DNA from: an uncultured beta proteobacterium | Lineage (GTDB): Bacteria; Pseudomonadota; Gammaproteobacteria; Burkholderiales; Burkholderiaceae_C | Reading direction: 5' to 3' | Length of the DNA stretch: 64,000 nt | Assembly (NCBI GenBank): GCA_903905735.1 | Contig: CAIVHU010000121.1 | Location: forward strand, 24,989-88,988 | Made by a program: the position numbers and the translations under genes | Notes under the pieces: model-generated | Told to the model about the DNA's origin: nothing | Databases searched by the model: none | Seen by the model: only the letters and a program-made list of their open reading frames with translations | In this document: positions 1-8,288 of the stretch, in pieces | Position numbering within the stretch: the stretch's first letter is position 1 | Layout of the letters: the number at the start of each line of letters is the position of its first letter

Positions 1-994
1 ATGGCGTCACCCGCAAGGCATTGCCCAGTGCCACCGCCACGTTGCGCAACCAGCGCTCGTGGCTAATGCGGCGGATCGGGCTGCCCTCAGTGAAGTGCAG
101 GAAATCTACTTCAGTCCAGCCAAACACTTCGGCAAGTGAACGATTCACAAGGCCTGCGCGGGCATCAAAGTCTGGCAGGGTGCTGGTTTGGGCAAACTTG
201 TTCCACGGGCAGATTAACTGACAGTCGTCACAGCCATAAATGCGGTTACCCATCAGCGCACGCAGTTCCAGCGGAATCGGCCCGGCATGCTCGATCGTCA
301 GGTACGAAATGCAGCGCCGCGCATCCAATCGGTACGGCCCGACGATGGCCTGCGTGGGGCAAATGTCGATGCACGCGCGGCAACTGCCGCAATGGCTGGT
401 TGTGGGCTCGGTCGGCGGCAAGGCGACATCGACAAAAATCTCGCCCAAAAAATACATCGACCCGGCGGAGCGGTTGAGCAGCAGCGTGTGCTTGCCGCGC
501 CAGCCCAATCCGCTGCGGGTAGCGAGTTCCACTTCCAGCACCGGGGCGGAGTCGGTAAACACCCGGTAGCCCAGCGGGCCAAATGCTTCGGTCATGCGGT
601 CAGCCAGCTTTTGCAGGCGGTTGCGCAGCACCTTGTGATAGTCCCGCCCCCGGGCATACATCGATACGTTCGCTTCACCAGGGCGCTGCAGGCGCTCAAA
701 CTCCAGAGCCTGCCAGCCGTCGGGCGTGGCGGCTGGCAGGTAGTCCATGCGCGCCATGATCACACTCAGCGTGCCGGGCACCAGCTCTTTGGGGCGCGCG
801 CGTTTCATGCCGTGTGATGCCATGTAAGCCATGTCGCCGTGACACCTGGCTGCCAGCCACGCGGATAATCCGGGCTCTGCCGCAGACAAATCCACCCCGG
901 CCACGCCGATTTGGGAGAATCCCAGCTCACGCCCCCACCCCCCAATCCTGGAGACCCACGCTTGCCCGTCGATATGAGTTCTGAAACTGTTCAC
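1..994 (-). CDS. queG: Epoxyqueuosine reductase QueG (3' end outside window)
   Basis: Reading the minus strand gives about 331 residues of QueG, the cobalamin and 4Fe-4S enzyme that reduces epoxyqueuosine to queuosine in tRNA. The ORF track shows only shadows here because the frame leaves the window. Visible blocks are the N-terminal GFSQIGVAGVDL and MAYMASHGMKRARP stretches, YARGRDYHKVLRNRL, and two ferredoxin-like cysteine clusters (CGSCRACIDICPTQAI and YGCDDCQLICPWN). I chose a GTG start because the frame upstream lacks ATG and the N-terminus then matches the family length; E. coli QueG is 379 aa, so roughly 50 residues are missing. Its 5' end overlaps tsaE head-to-head by about 20 bp. Family identity is firm; the start is less so. 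Confidence 0.9.
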   Translation of the reverse strand, partial: MNSFRTHIDGQAWVSRIGGWGRELGFSQIGVAGVDLSAAEPGLSAWLAARCHGDMAYMASHGMKRARPKELVPGTLSVIMARMDYLPAATPDGWQALEFERLQRPGEANVSMYARGRDYHKVLRNRLQKLADRMTEAFGPLGYRVFTDSAPVLEVELATRSGLGWRGKHTLLLNRSAGSMYFLGEIFVDVALPPTEPTTSHCGSCRACIDICPTQAIVGPYRLDARRCISYLTIEHAGPIPLELRALMGNRIYGCDDCQLICPWNKFAQTSTLPDFDARAGLVNRSLAEVFGWTEVDFLHFTEGSPIRRISHERWLRNVAVALGNALRVTP

Positions 995-1555
995 CTGCCC
1001 ATTGTAAAAACCATGGTCTGGCCTGATGAGGCGGCCACGCTCGGCTTTGCTGCGGGGCTGGCGGTTCAGCCGTCGATCAGCAACGCCTTCATCGAGTTGC
1101 GCGGCGATCTGGGCGCGGGCAAAACCACGTTGGTGCGGCACCTGCTGCGCGCTTTGGGCGTGAGCGGCCGTATCAAGAGTCCAACCTACGCGGTTGTCGA
1201 GCCCTATGAGTTACCGGGTTTGAACGTATGGCATTTCGACTTTTATCGCTTCAGCGACCCGCGCGAATGGGAAGAAGCCGGTTTTCGGGACATCTTTGCC
1301 AGCTCGGGCCTGAAACTGGCGGAATGGCCCGAGAAAGTGGCTGGCCACCTGCCGCTGGCCGACCTGGTAGTGCAACTGACGGTCGTCGATGACACCGCGC
1401 GCCAGGTGACGCTGACTGCACAAACGCCATTAGGGGTGACACTGATCGATTTTTTTGATAGCATGCTAGCATTATCGGACAAGGGCCCGAAGGCTAATGA
1501 ACTGGATGGCACCCTCATGACCCAAGTGACAACCCTCAACGGAACCCGCGCATGA
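974..1555 (+). CDS. tsaE: tRNA threonylcarbamoyladenosine biosynthesis ATPase TsaE
   Basis: TsaE (YjeE) is the P-loop ATPase that works with TsaB-TsaD in t6A37 formation on ANN-decoding tRNAs. The Walker A motif GDLGAGKTT lies near residue 44, followed by the family block SPTYAVVEPY and the HFDFYRF and EWPEK motifs. ATG 974 (MSSETV) is preferred to the upstream in-frame start at 911, which adds a proline-rich stretch with no family counterpart. At 193 aa it is longer than the usual 150-165; the extra C-terminal 30 or so residues (from about IDFFDSMLALSDKG) are encoded by a copy of the dispersed element described below. The stop overlaps the amiC start as ATGA, so the two genes are probably coupled. 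Confidence 0.93.
   Translation: MSSETVHLPIVKTMVWPDEAATLGFAAGLAVQPSISNAFIELRGDLGAGKTTLVRHLLRALGVSGRIKSPTYAVVEPYELPGLNVWHFDFYRFSDPREWEEAGFRDIFASSGLKLAEWPEKVAGHLPLADLVVQLTVVDDTARQVTLTAQTPLGVTLIDFFDSMLALSDKGPKANELDGTLMTQVTTLNGTRA
1451..1500 (+). repeat. Dispersed 50-60 bp element, copy 1 (inside tsaE 3' end)
   Basis: T-run, then TGATAGCATGCTAGC, then ACAAGGGC, AGGCTAAT. Forward polarity is defined as ATAGCT towards GGGCTA. It lies in the C-terminal codons of tsaE and supplies the atypical tail of the protein. Confidence 0.7.
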
Positions 1556-2964
1556 AGCGCCGCCACTTTGTGCACGGCGGCACACTGGTGCTGCTGCTGG
1601 GCACGCAGGAGCTGGCGCGCGGTGCCACGATTCTGGCGGTACGGGTGTGGCCCGCGCCAGACTATTCGCGCGTCACCATCGAGTCGGACACGCCTTTGTC
1701 CTTCACGCAGAACTTTGTGCCGAATCCGCCGCGCCTGGCGGTTGACGTGCGCGGCATTGACCTGAACCCGGCGCTCAAAGAGCTGGTGGCCAAGGTGGTG
1801 GCGAGTGACCCCACCATCAAGGGCATCCGTGTCGGCCAGTTTGGCCCGGGCATCGTGCGCCTGGTGCTGGATTTGAAGCAGCCCGTGACACCGCAGGTCT
1901 TCAACCTCAACCCAGTCGCGGCCTACCAGCACCGGCTGGTGTTCGACCTTTACCCCACACAGGTGGCCGACCCGCTTGAGACCCTGATTGCAGAGCGCAT
2001 GCAGGACGCCACGTCCCCAGCGCCCAAGACCGCGTCCGTGGCCGACCCGCTGGGCGAGCTGATCGCGCAAAAAGCCGACAAGACCACCCCCGGCGCAGGC
2101 AGCGCCAGAGCGGGCGACAACAACGCTGACATTACTTCTAGAAAGATAGCTGGTAGCGCTTTACCAGAAAGGGCTGACGGGCAAAAAGGCTTGAAAGATT
2201 CTGATGGCCCCTACATGTCCGTCCCGCGCCCCGAGGCCACCGACCGGCTGATCATCATCGCCCTGGACCCCGGTCATGGCGGTGAGGACCCCGGTGCCAT
2301 CGGCCCCGGTGGCACGCGCGAAAAAGACGTGGTGCTGCGCCTGGCGCACCGCCTGCGCGAGCGCATCAACGCCAGCACCGTCAACGGCAACCCCATGCGC
2401 GTCTTCATGACGCGCGACTCCGACTTTTTTGTGCCGCTGGGGGTGCGTGTGGACAAGGCTCGACGCGTGCACGCCGACCTGTTCATCAGCCTGCACGCCG
2501 ATGCATTTTTCACGCCCAACCCGCAAGGGGCCAGCGTCTTTGCGCTGAGTCAAGGCGGTGCATCGAGCTCGGCGGCGCGCTGGATGGCCGCCAAAGAAAA
2601 CAAGGCCGACCTGATTGGTGGCCTGAACGTCAGGGCCAAGGACGCACAAGTGACACGTGCCCTGCTCGACATGAGCACCACGGCACAGATCAAGGACAGC
2701 CTGGTGTTGGGTAGCGCCATGCTGAGCCAGATCAAGCGGGTGGGCAAGCTGCACAAGGGCCAGGTGGAACAAGCTTCTTTCGCCGTGCTCAAGGCACCTG
2801 ATATCCCGAGCGTGCTGGTCGAAGCCGCCTTCATCAGCAACCCCGAAGAAGAGGCCAAACTCAACAGCGACGACTATCAGGAGCACCTGGCCGACGCGCT
2901 GATGAAGGGCATTGAAGGCTACTTCGCCAAAAACCCGCCGCTGGCGCGCGGCCGCACGGCCTGA
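1552..2964 (+). CDS. amiC: N-acetylmuramoyl-L-alanine amidase (AMIN + Amidase_3)
   Basis: This is a periplasmic zinc amidase that cuts the amide bond between MurNAc and the stem peptide during daughter-cell separation. An N-terminal export signal is followed by an AMIN domain (about residues 25-135, septal targeting) and a linker of roughly 95 residues. The Amidase_3 catalytic domain starts near residue 232 with DPGHGGEDPGA, then REKD, SLHAD and EAAFISNP, which carry the expected zinc ligands and catalytic glutamate. The N-terminal RR pair (MKRRHF) resembles the Tat signals of AmiA/AmiC. It is coupled to tsaE by an ATGA overlap, an arrangement common in proteobacteria. The linker contains a copy of the dispersed element (TSRKIAGSALPERADGQKG). 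The amiC symbol is by similarity; AmiA or AmiB-like naming is possible. Confidence 0.93.
   Translation: MKRRHFVHGGTLVLLLGTQELARGATILAVRVWPAPDYSRVTIESDTPLSFTQNFVPNPPRLAVDVRGIDLNPALKELVAKVVASDPTIKGIRVGQFGPGIVRLVLDLKQPVTPQVFNLNPVAAYQHRLVFDLYPTQVADPLETLIAERMQDATSPAPKTASVADPLGELIAQKADKTTPGAGSARAGDNNADITSRKIAGSALPERADGQKGLKDSDGPYMSVPRPEATDRLIIIALDPGHGGEDPGAIGPGGTREKDVVLRLAHRLRERINASTVNGNPMRVFMTRDSDFFVPLGVRVDKARRVHADLFISLHADAFFTPNPQGASVFALSQGGASSSAARWMAAKENKADLIGGLNVRAKDAQVTRALLDMSTTAQIKDSLVLGSAMLSQIKRVGKLHKGQVEQASFAVLKAPDIPSVLVEAAFISNPEEEAKLNSDDYQEHLADALMKGIEGYFAKNPPLARGRTA
2138..2200 (+). repeat. Dispersed element, copy 2 (inside amiC linker)
   Basis: TAGAAAGATAGCTGGTAGCGCTTTACC, then AGAAAGGGCTGACGGGC with flanking A-rich ends. 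Forward polarity, sense to amiC, in frame, in the unconserved linker between the AMIN and amidase domains. Confidence 0.75.
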
Positions 2965-3139
2965 GCAGCGCCAGCGCAATAGAGTCTGAGACCCCCGGTC
3001 ATTTACTGGCTCCTGTGCACCGGAGCTGACCGCCACAAATATCAGCTCACTGGAAGTCCAAATGAGTGTTCTTCGTCAGTCTGCCACCCAAGCCTCTGGC
3101 ATCGTTGACTCGGACTTTGCCATGGACGGAATGAATCAG

Positions 3140-3778
3140 TCAGACCCAGGGCACGCACACATCCGCTCGGGCGCGGCCCTGGGCGATGCGCACCGCGTTG
3201 GGCTCGTCGGTGCTGGCGATCCAGTCGCGGGCCTGCTGCTCGGTGCGGCCAAAGTGCATGTGGCGCGCCAGTAGGCGGCTGTAGCGCAGGTCATCGGGCA
3301 CGTCCAGGTACCAGATGTCATCCAGCACAGCGCGCAGCTGGTTCCAGGGGGCGTCTTCCAGCAGCAGGTAATTGCCTTCGGTGACGATCAGACGGGTTGA
3401 CGGCTGCACGGCAATGGCACCGGCAATGGCCTCTTCCATCTCGCGGCGGAACTCGGGGGCGTAGATCACTTCGTCAGCGCTTTGCGCGTGGATGCGGCGC
3501 ATCAGGTTCACATAGCCTGCCGCGTCAAAGGTGTCGGGCGCGCCTTTGCGGTTGCGCCGACCCAGGCGCTGCAACTCGCTGTTGGCCAGGTGAAATCCAT
3601 CCATCGGCACCACTTGCACCGCATCGCCAAACTGCGTCTGGATGGCCTGCGCCAGAGTGGATTTACCAGCCCCCGGTGTGGCAACAATGCCCAGGATGTT
3701 ACGGCTGGCACCCGCCAGAAGCTGGTGAATGCGCTGTTGGCAGAGCTCCGGCAGAGGCATGGGCGGGTTGGTTTTCAT
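3140..3778 (-). CDS. P-loop nucleoside/nucleotide kinase family protein
   Basis: A 212-aa protein of the uridine kinase/phosphoribulokinase-like P-loop group, often annotated as YggC or as FrcK-like. Walker A is GIVATPGAGKST near residue 33; VVPMDGFH carries the Asp-Gly-Phe-His substrate block typical of this kinase group; TEGNYLLL and the late ARHMHFGRTEQQARDW lid region also fit. No signal peptide or membrane segment is visible. It lies alone on the minus strand between amiC and the fused-permease transporter, with a dispersed element just upstream of its ATG. FrcBCA-like genes lie 4.5 kb away, so a role in sugar phosphorylation is conceivable, but the substrate cannot be read from sequence. 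Confidence 0.82.
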   Translation of the reverse strand: MKTNPPMPLPELCQQRIHQLLAGASRNILGIVATPGAGKSTLAQAIQTQFGDAVQVVPMDGFHLANSELQRLGRRNRKGAPDTFDAAGYVNLMRRIHAQSADEVIYAPEFRREMEEAIAGAIAVQPSTRLIVTEGNYLLLEDAPWNQLRAVLDDIWYLDVPDDLRYSRLLARHMHFGRTEQQARDWIASTDEPNAVRIAQGRARADVCVPWV

Positions 3779-3788
3779 GGGGACTCAC

Positions 3789-3848
3789 TATATTAAATAT
3801 AGCTGCTTACGCAAGATGTATAAGGGCTGTAGCCTGATTTTAATTACA
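3789..3848 (+). repeat. Dispersed element, copy 3 (5' of kinase gene)
   Basis: TATTAAATATAGCTGCTTACG, then TATAAGGGCTGTAGCC and a TTTTAATTA end. It lies in the divergent gap between the P-loop kinase and the ABC permease. Read on the minus strand, its AGCTATATTTAATA end sits about 10 nt before the kinase ATG. Confidence 0.8.
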
Positions 3849-3973
3849 AATGTCATACTTCTGACGGGCGCCTTTGCAAAGCTGACACAAAAAAGCCATC
3901 TGCTTGCAAGAGAATCATCCCTTTTGAACCAGCAACCCCGCTCAGGACGATCGGAATTCGATTCGGTCCAGCC

Positions 3974-5716
3974 ATGAACAGCACCTCACCCCAATTGATC
4001 GTCGACATCAAGCAGCCCGCCTTCAGCTGGATTGACGGCCTTGTGTTGCTGACGCTCTTCGGAATCCTCTGGAGCGTGATGCATTTTGGGCACGGCATGC
4101 TGGTCGCATTCAATCCGGCAGCCCAACCACCGCTGGATGTGTCCACCAGCCAGATTCCCTACTATGCCGGGCGCACCCTGCTGCGCATGTGGATCGCGTT
4201 CTGTTTTTCACTCACCTTCGCCATTTCGCTGGGCTACATGGCGGCCAAAAACTCGGCGGCGCGCGCGGTGATCTTGCCCGCGCTGGACGTGTTGCAGTCG
4301 GTGCCGGTGCTGGGCTTTTTGTCGGCCACCGTGGCTGGTTTCATGGCGCTGTTTCCGGGCAACCTGCTGGGCGTGGAATGTGCCGCCATTTTTGCGATTT
4401 TTACCGGCCAGGTGTGGAACATGGCGTTTGGTTTTTACCATTCCATGGTGACCATCCCCACCGACATGCAAGAGGCCGCCGCCACCTATGGCCTGACGCG
4501 CTGGCAGCGTTTTCGCACGGTTGAATTGCCCGCTTCGGCGCACAGCCTGATCTGGAACTCGATGATGTCGTTTGGCGGCGGCTGGTTCTTTGTGGCGCAA
4601 AGCGAAGCCATCAGCGTCATGAACAAAGACATCAAATTGCCCGGCCTGGGCTCATACATGGCCAGCGCGATCGAGCGTGGCGACAATCATGCTGCGGTGC
4701 TGGCCATTGTCGCCATGCTGTTCCTGATTTTGATGAGTGACCAGCTCATCTGGCGGCCCCTGCTGGTCTGGGCAGACAAATTCAAGATTGAACTCACCGA
4801 GTCGGGCATGACACCCACCTCGTGGGTCTACAACCTGCTACGCGGTGCCTATGTTTTCACTTGGCTGGGGCTGAAGGTCTGGCAGCCTCTGGAAGATGCC
4901 CTGGGACAAGCCATTCGGCGTCTCAAGCCAAGCAGCAAACGCACTCAACCCGGGGCCATCAACTGGCCGCTGCGTCTGGCCGGGCTGGCACTCAGTGCCT
5001 GGCTGGGTTATGAGGCCATCATTGGTGTTTTCGCCGCGATTGCTGCGCTGCACGGCGCGCTCAGCCTGCCTTTGGTCGGCCACATCGTCTGGCTCGGGTT
5101 TTTGACCCTGCTGCGTGTGCTGGCGATGACGGTACTGGCCACGCTCATCTGGACACCGGTTGGGGTGTGGATCGGTTTTCATCCCAAGGCAGCGCGTTTT
5201 GCCCAGCCGCTGGCACAGATTGGTGCCTCGTTTCCGGTGAACATGACCTTTCCGGTGGTGGTGGGCTGGTTTGTGGCCACCCATACCTCTATGAACTGGG
5301 GCAGCATCCTGCTGATTGCCATGGGCACGCAGTGGTACATCCTGTTCAACGTGATCGCCGGCGCCATGGCCATCCCCAACGAAATGAAGGAAGTCGCCAG
5401 CATCTATGGCCTGCGCCGCTGGCAACAGTGGCGCACCTTGATTTTGCCGGCGATCTTTCCGTTCTGGGTCACCGGTGCCTGCACCGCCGCCGGGGGTGCC
5501 TGGAACGTCAGCATCGTGGCAGAGTACGCGACCTGGGGTAACACCACGCTCACCGCCGATGGCTTGGGCGCGTATATCGCCGAAGTGACCAAAAGCGGCG
5601 ACACCGCGCTCATCATTGTCAGCATCGGCGTGATGTCGCTGTTTGTCGTAGCCCTGAACAAACTGGTCTGGCGCCGCCTGTATGGTTTTGCCGAACGCCG
5701 CTTCCGGCTCGATTGA
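3974..5716 (+). CDS. ABC transporter permease with two fused BPD domains (COG4986-type)
   Basis: A 580-aa inner-membrane protein in which two NitT/TauT-class permease domains are joined in one chain, so it probably forms the whole membrane channel. Each half has several hydrophobic segments and an EAA loop that contacts the ATPase: EAAATYGLTRWQRF near residue 165 and EVASIYGLRRWQQWRT near 475. The two loops are clearly related, which shows internal duplication. A hydrophilic linker with a predicted amphipathic stretch separates the halves around residues 270-330. The next gene, about 24 bp on, encodes the matching ATPase. No periplasmic binding protein is encoded nearby. By family this is an anion/organic-acid importer; the substrate is unknown. 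Confidence 0.88.
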   Translation: MNSTSPQLIVDIKQPAFSWIDGLVLLTLFGILWSVMHFGHGMLVAFNPAAQPPLDVSTSQIPYYAGRTLLRMWIAFCFSLTFAISLGYMAAKNSAARAVILPALDVLQSVPVLGFLSATVAGFMALFPGNLLGVECAAIFAIFTGQVWNMAFGFYHSMVTIPTDMQEAAATYGLTRWQRFRTVELPASAHSLIWNSMMSFGGGWFFVAQSEAISVMNKDIKLPGLGSYMASAIERGDNHAAVLAIVAMLFLILMSDQLIWRPLLVWADKFKIELTESGMTPTSWVYNLLRGAYVFTWLGLKVWQPLEDALGQAIRRLKPSSKRTQPGAINWPLRLAGLALSAWLGYEAIIGVFAAIAALHGALSLPLVGHIVWLGFLTLLRVLAMTVLATLIWTPVGVWIGFHPKAARFAQPLAQIGASFPVNMTFPVVVGWFVATHTSMNWGSILLIAMGTQWYILFNVIAGAMAIPNEMKEVASIYGLRRWQQWRTLILPAIFPFWVTGACTAAGGAWNVSIVAEYATWGNTTLTADGLGAYIAEVTKSGDTALIIVSIGVMSLFVVALNKLVWRRLYGFAERRFRLD

Positions 5717-5740
5717 CATCTGACCCACTTGAACCTCAGC

Positions 5741-7081
5741 ATGACCCAGCTTTTCAACACCGCCGCCACGCCGATTGCCGAACTGCGCTCGGTCTTCAAA
5801 TCGTTCAGCACCGCCGGTGGCCACGAACTCAAAGTGCTCGAGCAGATTGACCTCGCCGTGCATGAGGGCGAATTGCTGGCGCTGCTCGGCCAATCAGGAT
5901 CGGGAAAATCCACCATTTTGCGATGCCTCACCGGGCTGATCGAGCCTAGCTCGGGGCGGGTGTTGCACAAGGGCGAAACCCTGCGCGGCATCAACGAGGA
6001 TGCATCCGTGGTGTTTCAAACCTTTGCGCTGTACCCGTGGCTGACGGTTGAACAGAATGTGGCCGTCGGCTTGATGGCGCACCAGGTCAGCCGCGCCGAG
6101 CGCGACGCAGCGGTGGACCGGGTCATCGAGCTGATTGGCTTGGGTAACTACCATGCGGCTTATCCACGCGAACTCTCGGGCGGTATGCGCCAGCGCGTTG
6201 GCATTGCCCGGGCGCTGGTGTCGCAGCCCCGGCTTTTGTGTCTAGACGAAGCATTCAGCGCGCTGGACGTGCTCACCGCCGAAAATCTGCGCCAGGAGCT
6301 GATAAGCCTGTGGCGCTCGCCCGACACCGGCCTGAGCTCGATCTTCATGGTGACCCACAGCATCGCCGAAGCGGTCGAAATGGCCACCCGCATCGTGGTG
6401 CTGTTTCCACGCCCGGGTCGGCTTGGCCTGGTGCTGGAGAACGCGCTGCCCTATCCGCGTGACGAAAAAAGCCCCGAGTTCCAGCGCCTGGTGAGCCTGA
6501 TCCACGAATGCATCACCACCACCACGCTGCCCGACATCCCGGCAGATGTACCAGTGGCCGGTCAACCCATTTCAAGGGCGCGCAACCGGATGGAGTCGAT
6601 TCCATTGGTGCCAGTGGGCCAGATTCTGGGCTTGCTGAGCATTCTGAACGACGCGCCCGAGTTGTCCAACATCTACGACATTTCCGACGAAGTGGGAAAG
6701 GAGTTTGGCGAGACCATTGCCCTGGTCAAGGCGGCCGAGATTCTGGAACTGGTGGAAACACCCAAGCAGGAGGTGCGCTTCACCGAGCTGGGCCGACGCT
6801 TTGTGGCCGCAGACCGTGAAACCAGGCAAGCCATATTTGCCAAGCAGGTGTTCAAGCTGCGCCTGTTTCACATCATCATCGCGCTGCTTGAAGAATACGA
6901 AGAAGTGGAGGCCGAACGCATCATCAAGGACATTGGTAGCGCGTTGCCTTACGACAATCCGGAAAAGACCTTCCAGACCATGATTGCCTGGGGTCGCTAC
7001 GCCGGACTGATGGATTTCAATGCCCAGACCGGGATGGTGTTTGTTCCCAAAAGCGACACGGTGGCCGAAGAATCAGCCTGA
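5741..7081 (+). CDS. NitT/TauT-type ABC ATPase with C-terminal AAA-associated domain
   Basis: ATPase partner of the fused permease. Walker A is GQSGSGKST near residue 50, the Q-loop VFQTFALYPW follows, then the signature LSGGMRQRVG and Walker B LLCLDEAFSALD. Residues beyond about 285 form an extra domain of roughly 150 aa (AAA_assoc_C type) seen in the ATPases that pair with duplicated permeases; it may sense a ligand or regulate transport. The ORF track begins at a TTG four codons upstream; I chose ATG 5741 because it starts the usual N-terminus. Sulfonate/nitrate ATPases are normally about 260 aa, so the C-terminal addition is real and not a fusion artefact. Confidence 0.88.
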   Translation: MTQLFNTAATPIAELRSVFKSFSTAGGHELKVLEQIDLAVHEGELLALLGQSGSGKSTILRCLTGLIEPSSGRVLHKGETLRGINEDASVVFQTFALYPWLTVEQNVAVGLMAHQVSRAERDAAVDRVIELIGLGNYHAAYPRELSGGMRQRVGIARALVSQPRLLCLDEAFSALDVLTAENLRQELISLWRSPDTGLSSIFMVTHSIAEAVEMATRIVVLFPRPGRLGLVLENALPYPRDEKSPEFQRLVSLIHECITTTTLPDIPADVPVAGQPISRARNRMESIPLVPVGQILGLLSILNDAPELSNIYDISDEVGKEFGETIALVKAAEILELVETPKQEVRFTELGRRFVAADRETRQAIFAKQVFKLRLFHIIIALLEEYEEVEAERIIKDIGSALPYDNPEKTFQTMIAWGRYAGLMDFNAQTGMVFVPKSDTVAEESA

Positions 7082-7132
7082 GACTATCGGGCTATTTTTA
7101 TCTCAATCGGATGATCGGAATGTCGGGGAAAC

Positions 7133-8128
7133 TCAACCCTCAAACGACATTGCCACCGTCTCCAGCCGGTCCATCACGTCAGACCGCGTCGGCGGCACGC
7201 AACCGCGCTCCATCACACACAAACTCGCGCTCGCAATCGCGCTGCACAGCAGGTCGCGGGCCACGGCCGCCGAGACGGGCGCAGAGCCCCAATCGGCAAG
7301 CAACCGGTGCTGCAGCATCGCCACCACCAGCCCGGCCAGAAAACAGTCGCCTGCCCCCACCGTATCAACCACGGTGATGAGTTCGATTTCGCTCGCCTGA
7401 AACACTTGGCCGTGGCGCGTCAGCAGCGCGGCCCCCTTGCTGCCCAGTGTGAGCGCCATGAGGCTGGCGCGGCTGTGTTCAAGCAGCTGATGTGCCTGGC
7501 CCAATGCGGTGTCACCGGGCAAGTCCAGCGTGGCCAGGTCTTCGTCACTGGCCTTGATGACATCGGCGTATTGCAGGGCGGTCAGCACGTGGCGGCGGTA
7601 CAGGTCGAGGTTGGGCATGACCGAAGGGCGCAAATTGGCATCGATCACCACCGTGCGCCCGGCCTGGCGCTGAGACGCCAGCCAGGGCAGATAAGTGTCG
7701 GCATCGTCGGGCGACAGGGCCAGCGCGCCGGTGCACACCAGCGACAGGTCTTCCGTCTCCTCGCAGGCCTGCGTCATCGCGGCAGCGCTGGTGGCGCGAT
7801 CTGCCACGCCTTCCCGGTAGAAGGCGTAGGCGGGGTGGCCGTTGGCATCGACATTCACCACCGCCAGAGAGGTGACGGGCAACACGGGCTCAGGCACGGC
7901 CAGGTGCACGCCGTCTTGCGCCAGAGCCGCTGCCAGTTGGCGGCCAAAGCGGTCGCGTGACAGCGGGTTGAGATACAGCGTCTCAATGCCCTGGCGCGCC
8001 AGCGCGCGTGTCAGGTTGTACACCGCACCGCCCAGACAGGGCTCAAAACGGCCATCTGAACCGGCAATCAAGTCAATCAGCGCCTCGCCCGCCGTCGCCA
8101 CCTGAACCTGCGAATTTATTTTGGACAT
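7133..8128 (-). CDS. PfkB-family carbohydrate kinase (fructokinase-like)
   Basis: This cytoplasmic sugar kinase of the ribokinase/PfkB family probably phosphorylates the sugar brought in by the adjacent transporter. The N-terminal GEALIDLI and LGGAVYNLTRALARQG blocks bind the sugar, and DTVGAGDCFLAGL near the C-terminus is the PfkB signature 2 with the catalytic Asp and anion hole. ATG 8128 (MSKINS) has a GGAA about 9 nt upstream, while the ATG at 8143 would sit inside the first of two operator-like repeats. It is divergent from the binding-protein gene, with a shared 150-bp control region. Fructose is the favoured substrate from the FrcBCA-like context; ribose or another ketose is possible. 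Confidence 0.85.
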   Translation of the reverse strand: MSKINSQVQVATAGEALIDLIAGSDGRFEPCLGGAVYNLTRALARQGIETLYLNPLSRDRFGRQLAAALAQDGVHLAVPEPVLPVTSLAVVNVDANGHPAYAFYREGVADRATSAAAMTQACEETEDLSLVCTGALALSPDDADTYLPWLASQRQAGRTVVIDANLRPSVMPNLDLYRRHVLTALQYADVIKASDEDLATLDLPGDTALGQAHQLLEHSRASLMALTLGSKGAALLTRHGQVFQASEIELITVVDTVGAGDCFLAGLVVAMLQHRLLADWGSAPVSAAVARDLLCSAIASASLCVMERGCVPPTRSDVMDRLETVAMSFEG

Positions 8129-8141
8129 ATTAGGGTTTTCC

Positions 8142-8175
8142 ATAACTAAAACAACTTGATTTAATAACTAAAGCA
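8142..8175. promoter_or_regulatory. Paired direct repeats, candidate ROK-repressor operator
   Basis: ATAACTAAAACA and ATAACTAAAGCA start 22 bp apart, two helical turns, in the divergent gap between the sugar kinase and the binding-protein gene. The A/T-rich motif and the ROK-family regulator encoded at the end of this locus make it a plausible operator. This is inference from position and spacing. Confidence 0.5.
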
Positions 8176-8288
8176 GGACTATAGTCCAGCCACGCTGATC
8201 CATCAAGCGTAATTTCCCGGGGGTTAACCCGGGGACAAATGCGATGACATAACAACCCGACCGCAAGGTCACTCTTCAAAGGAACAAC

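Noticed and set aside
4838-5893. 351-aa minus-strand ORF opposite the fused permease
   Set aside because: Low-complexity His/Gly/Gln-rich product typical of antisense frames in high-GC DNA; the permease frame has clear duplicated EAA loops.
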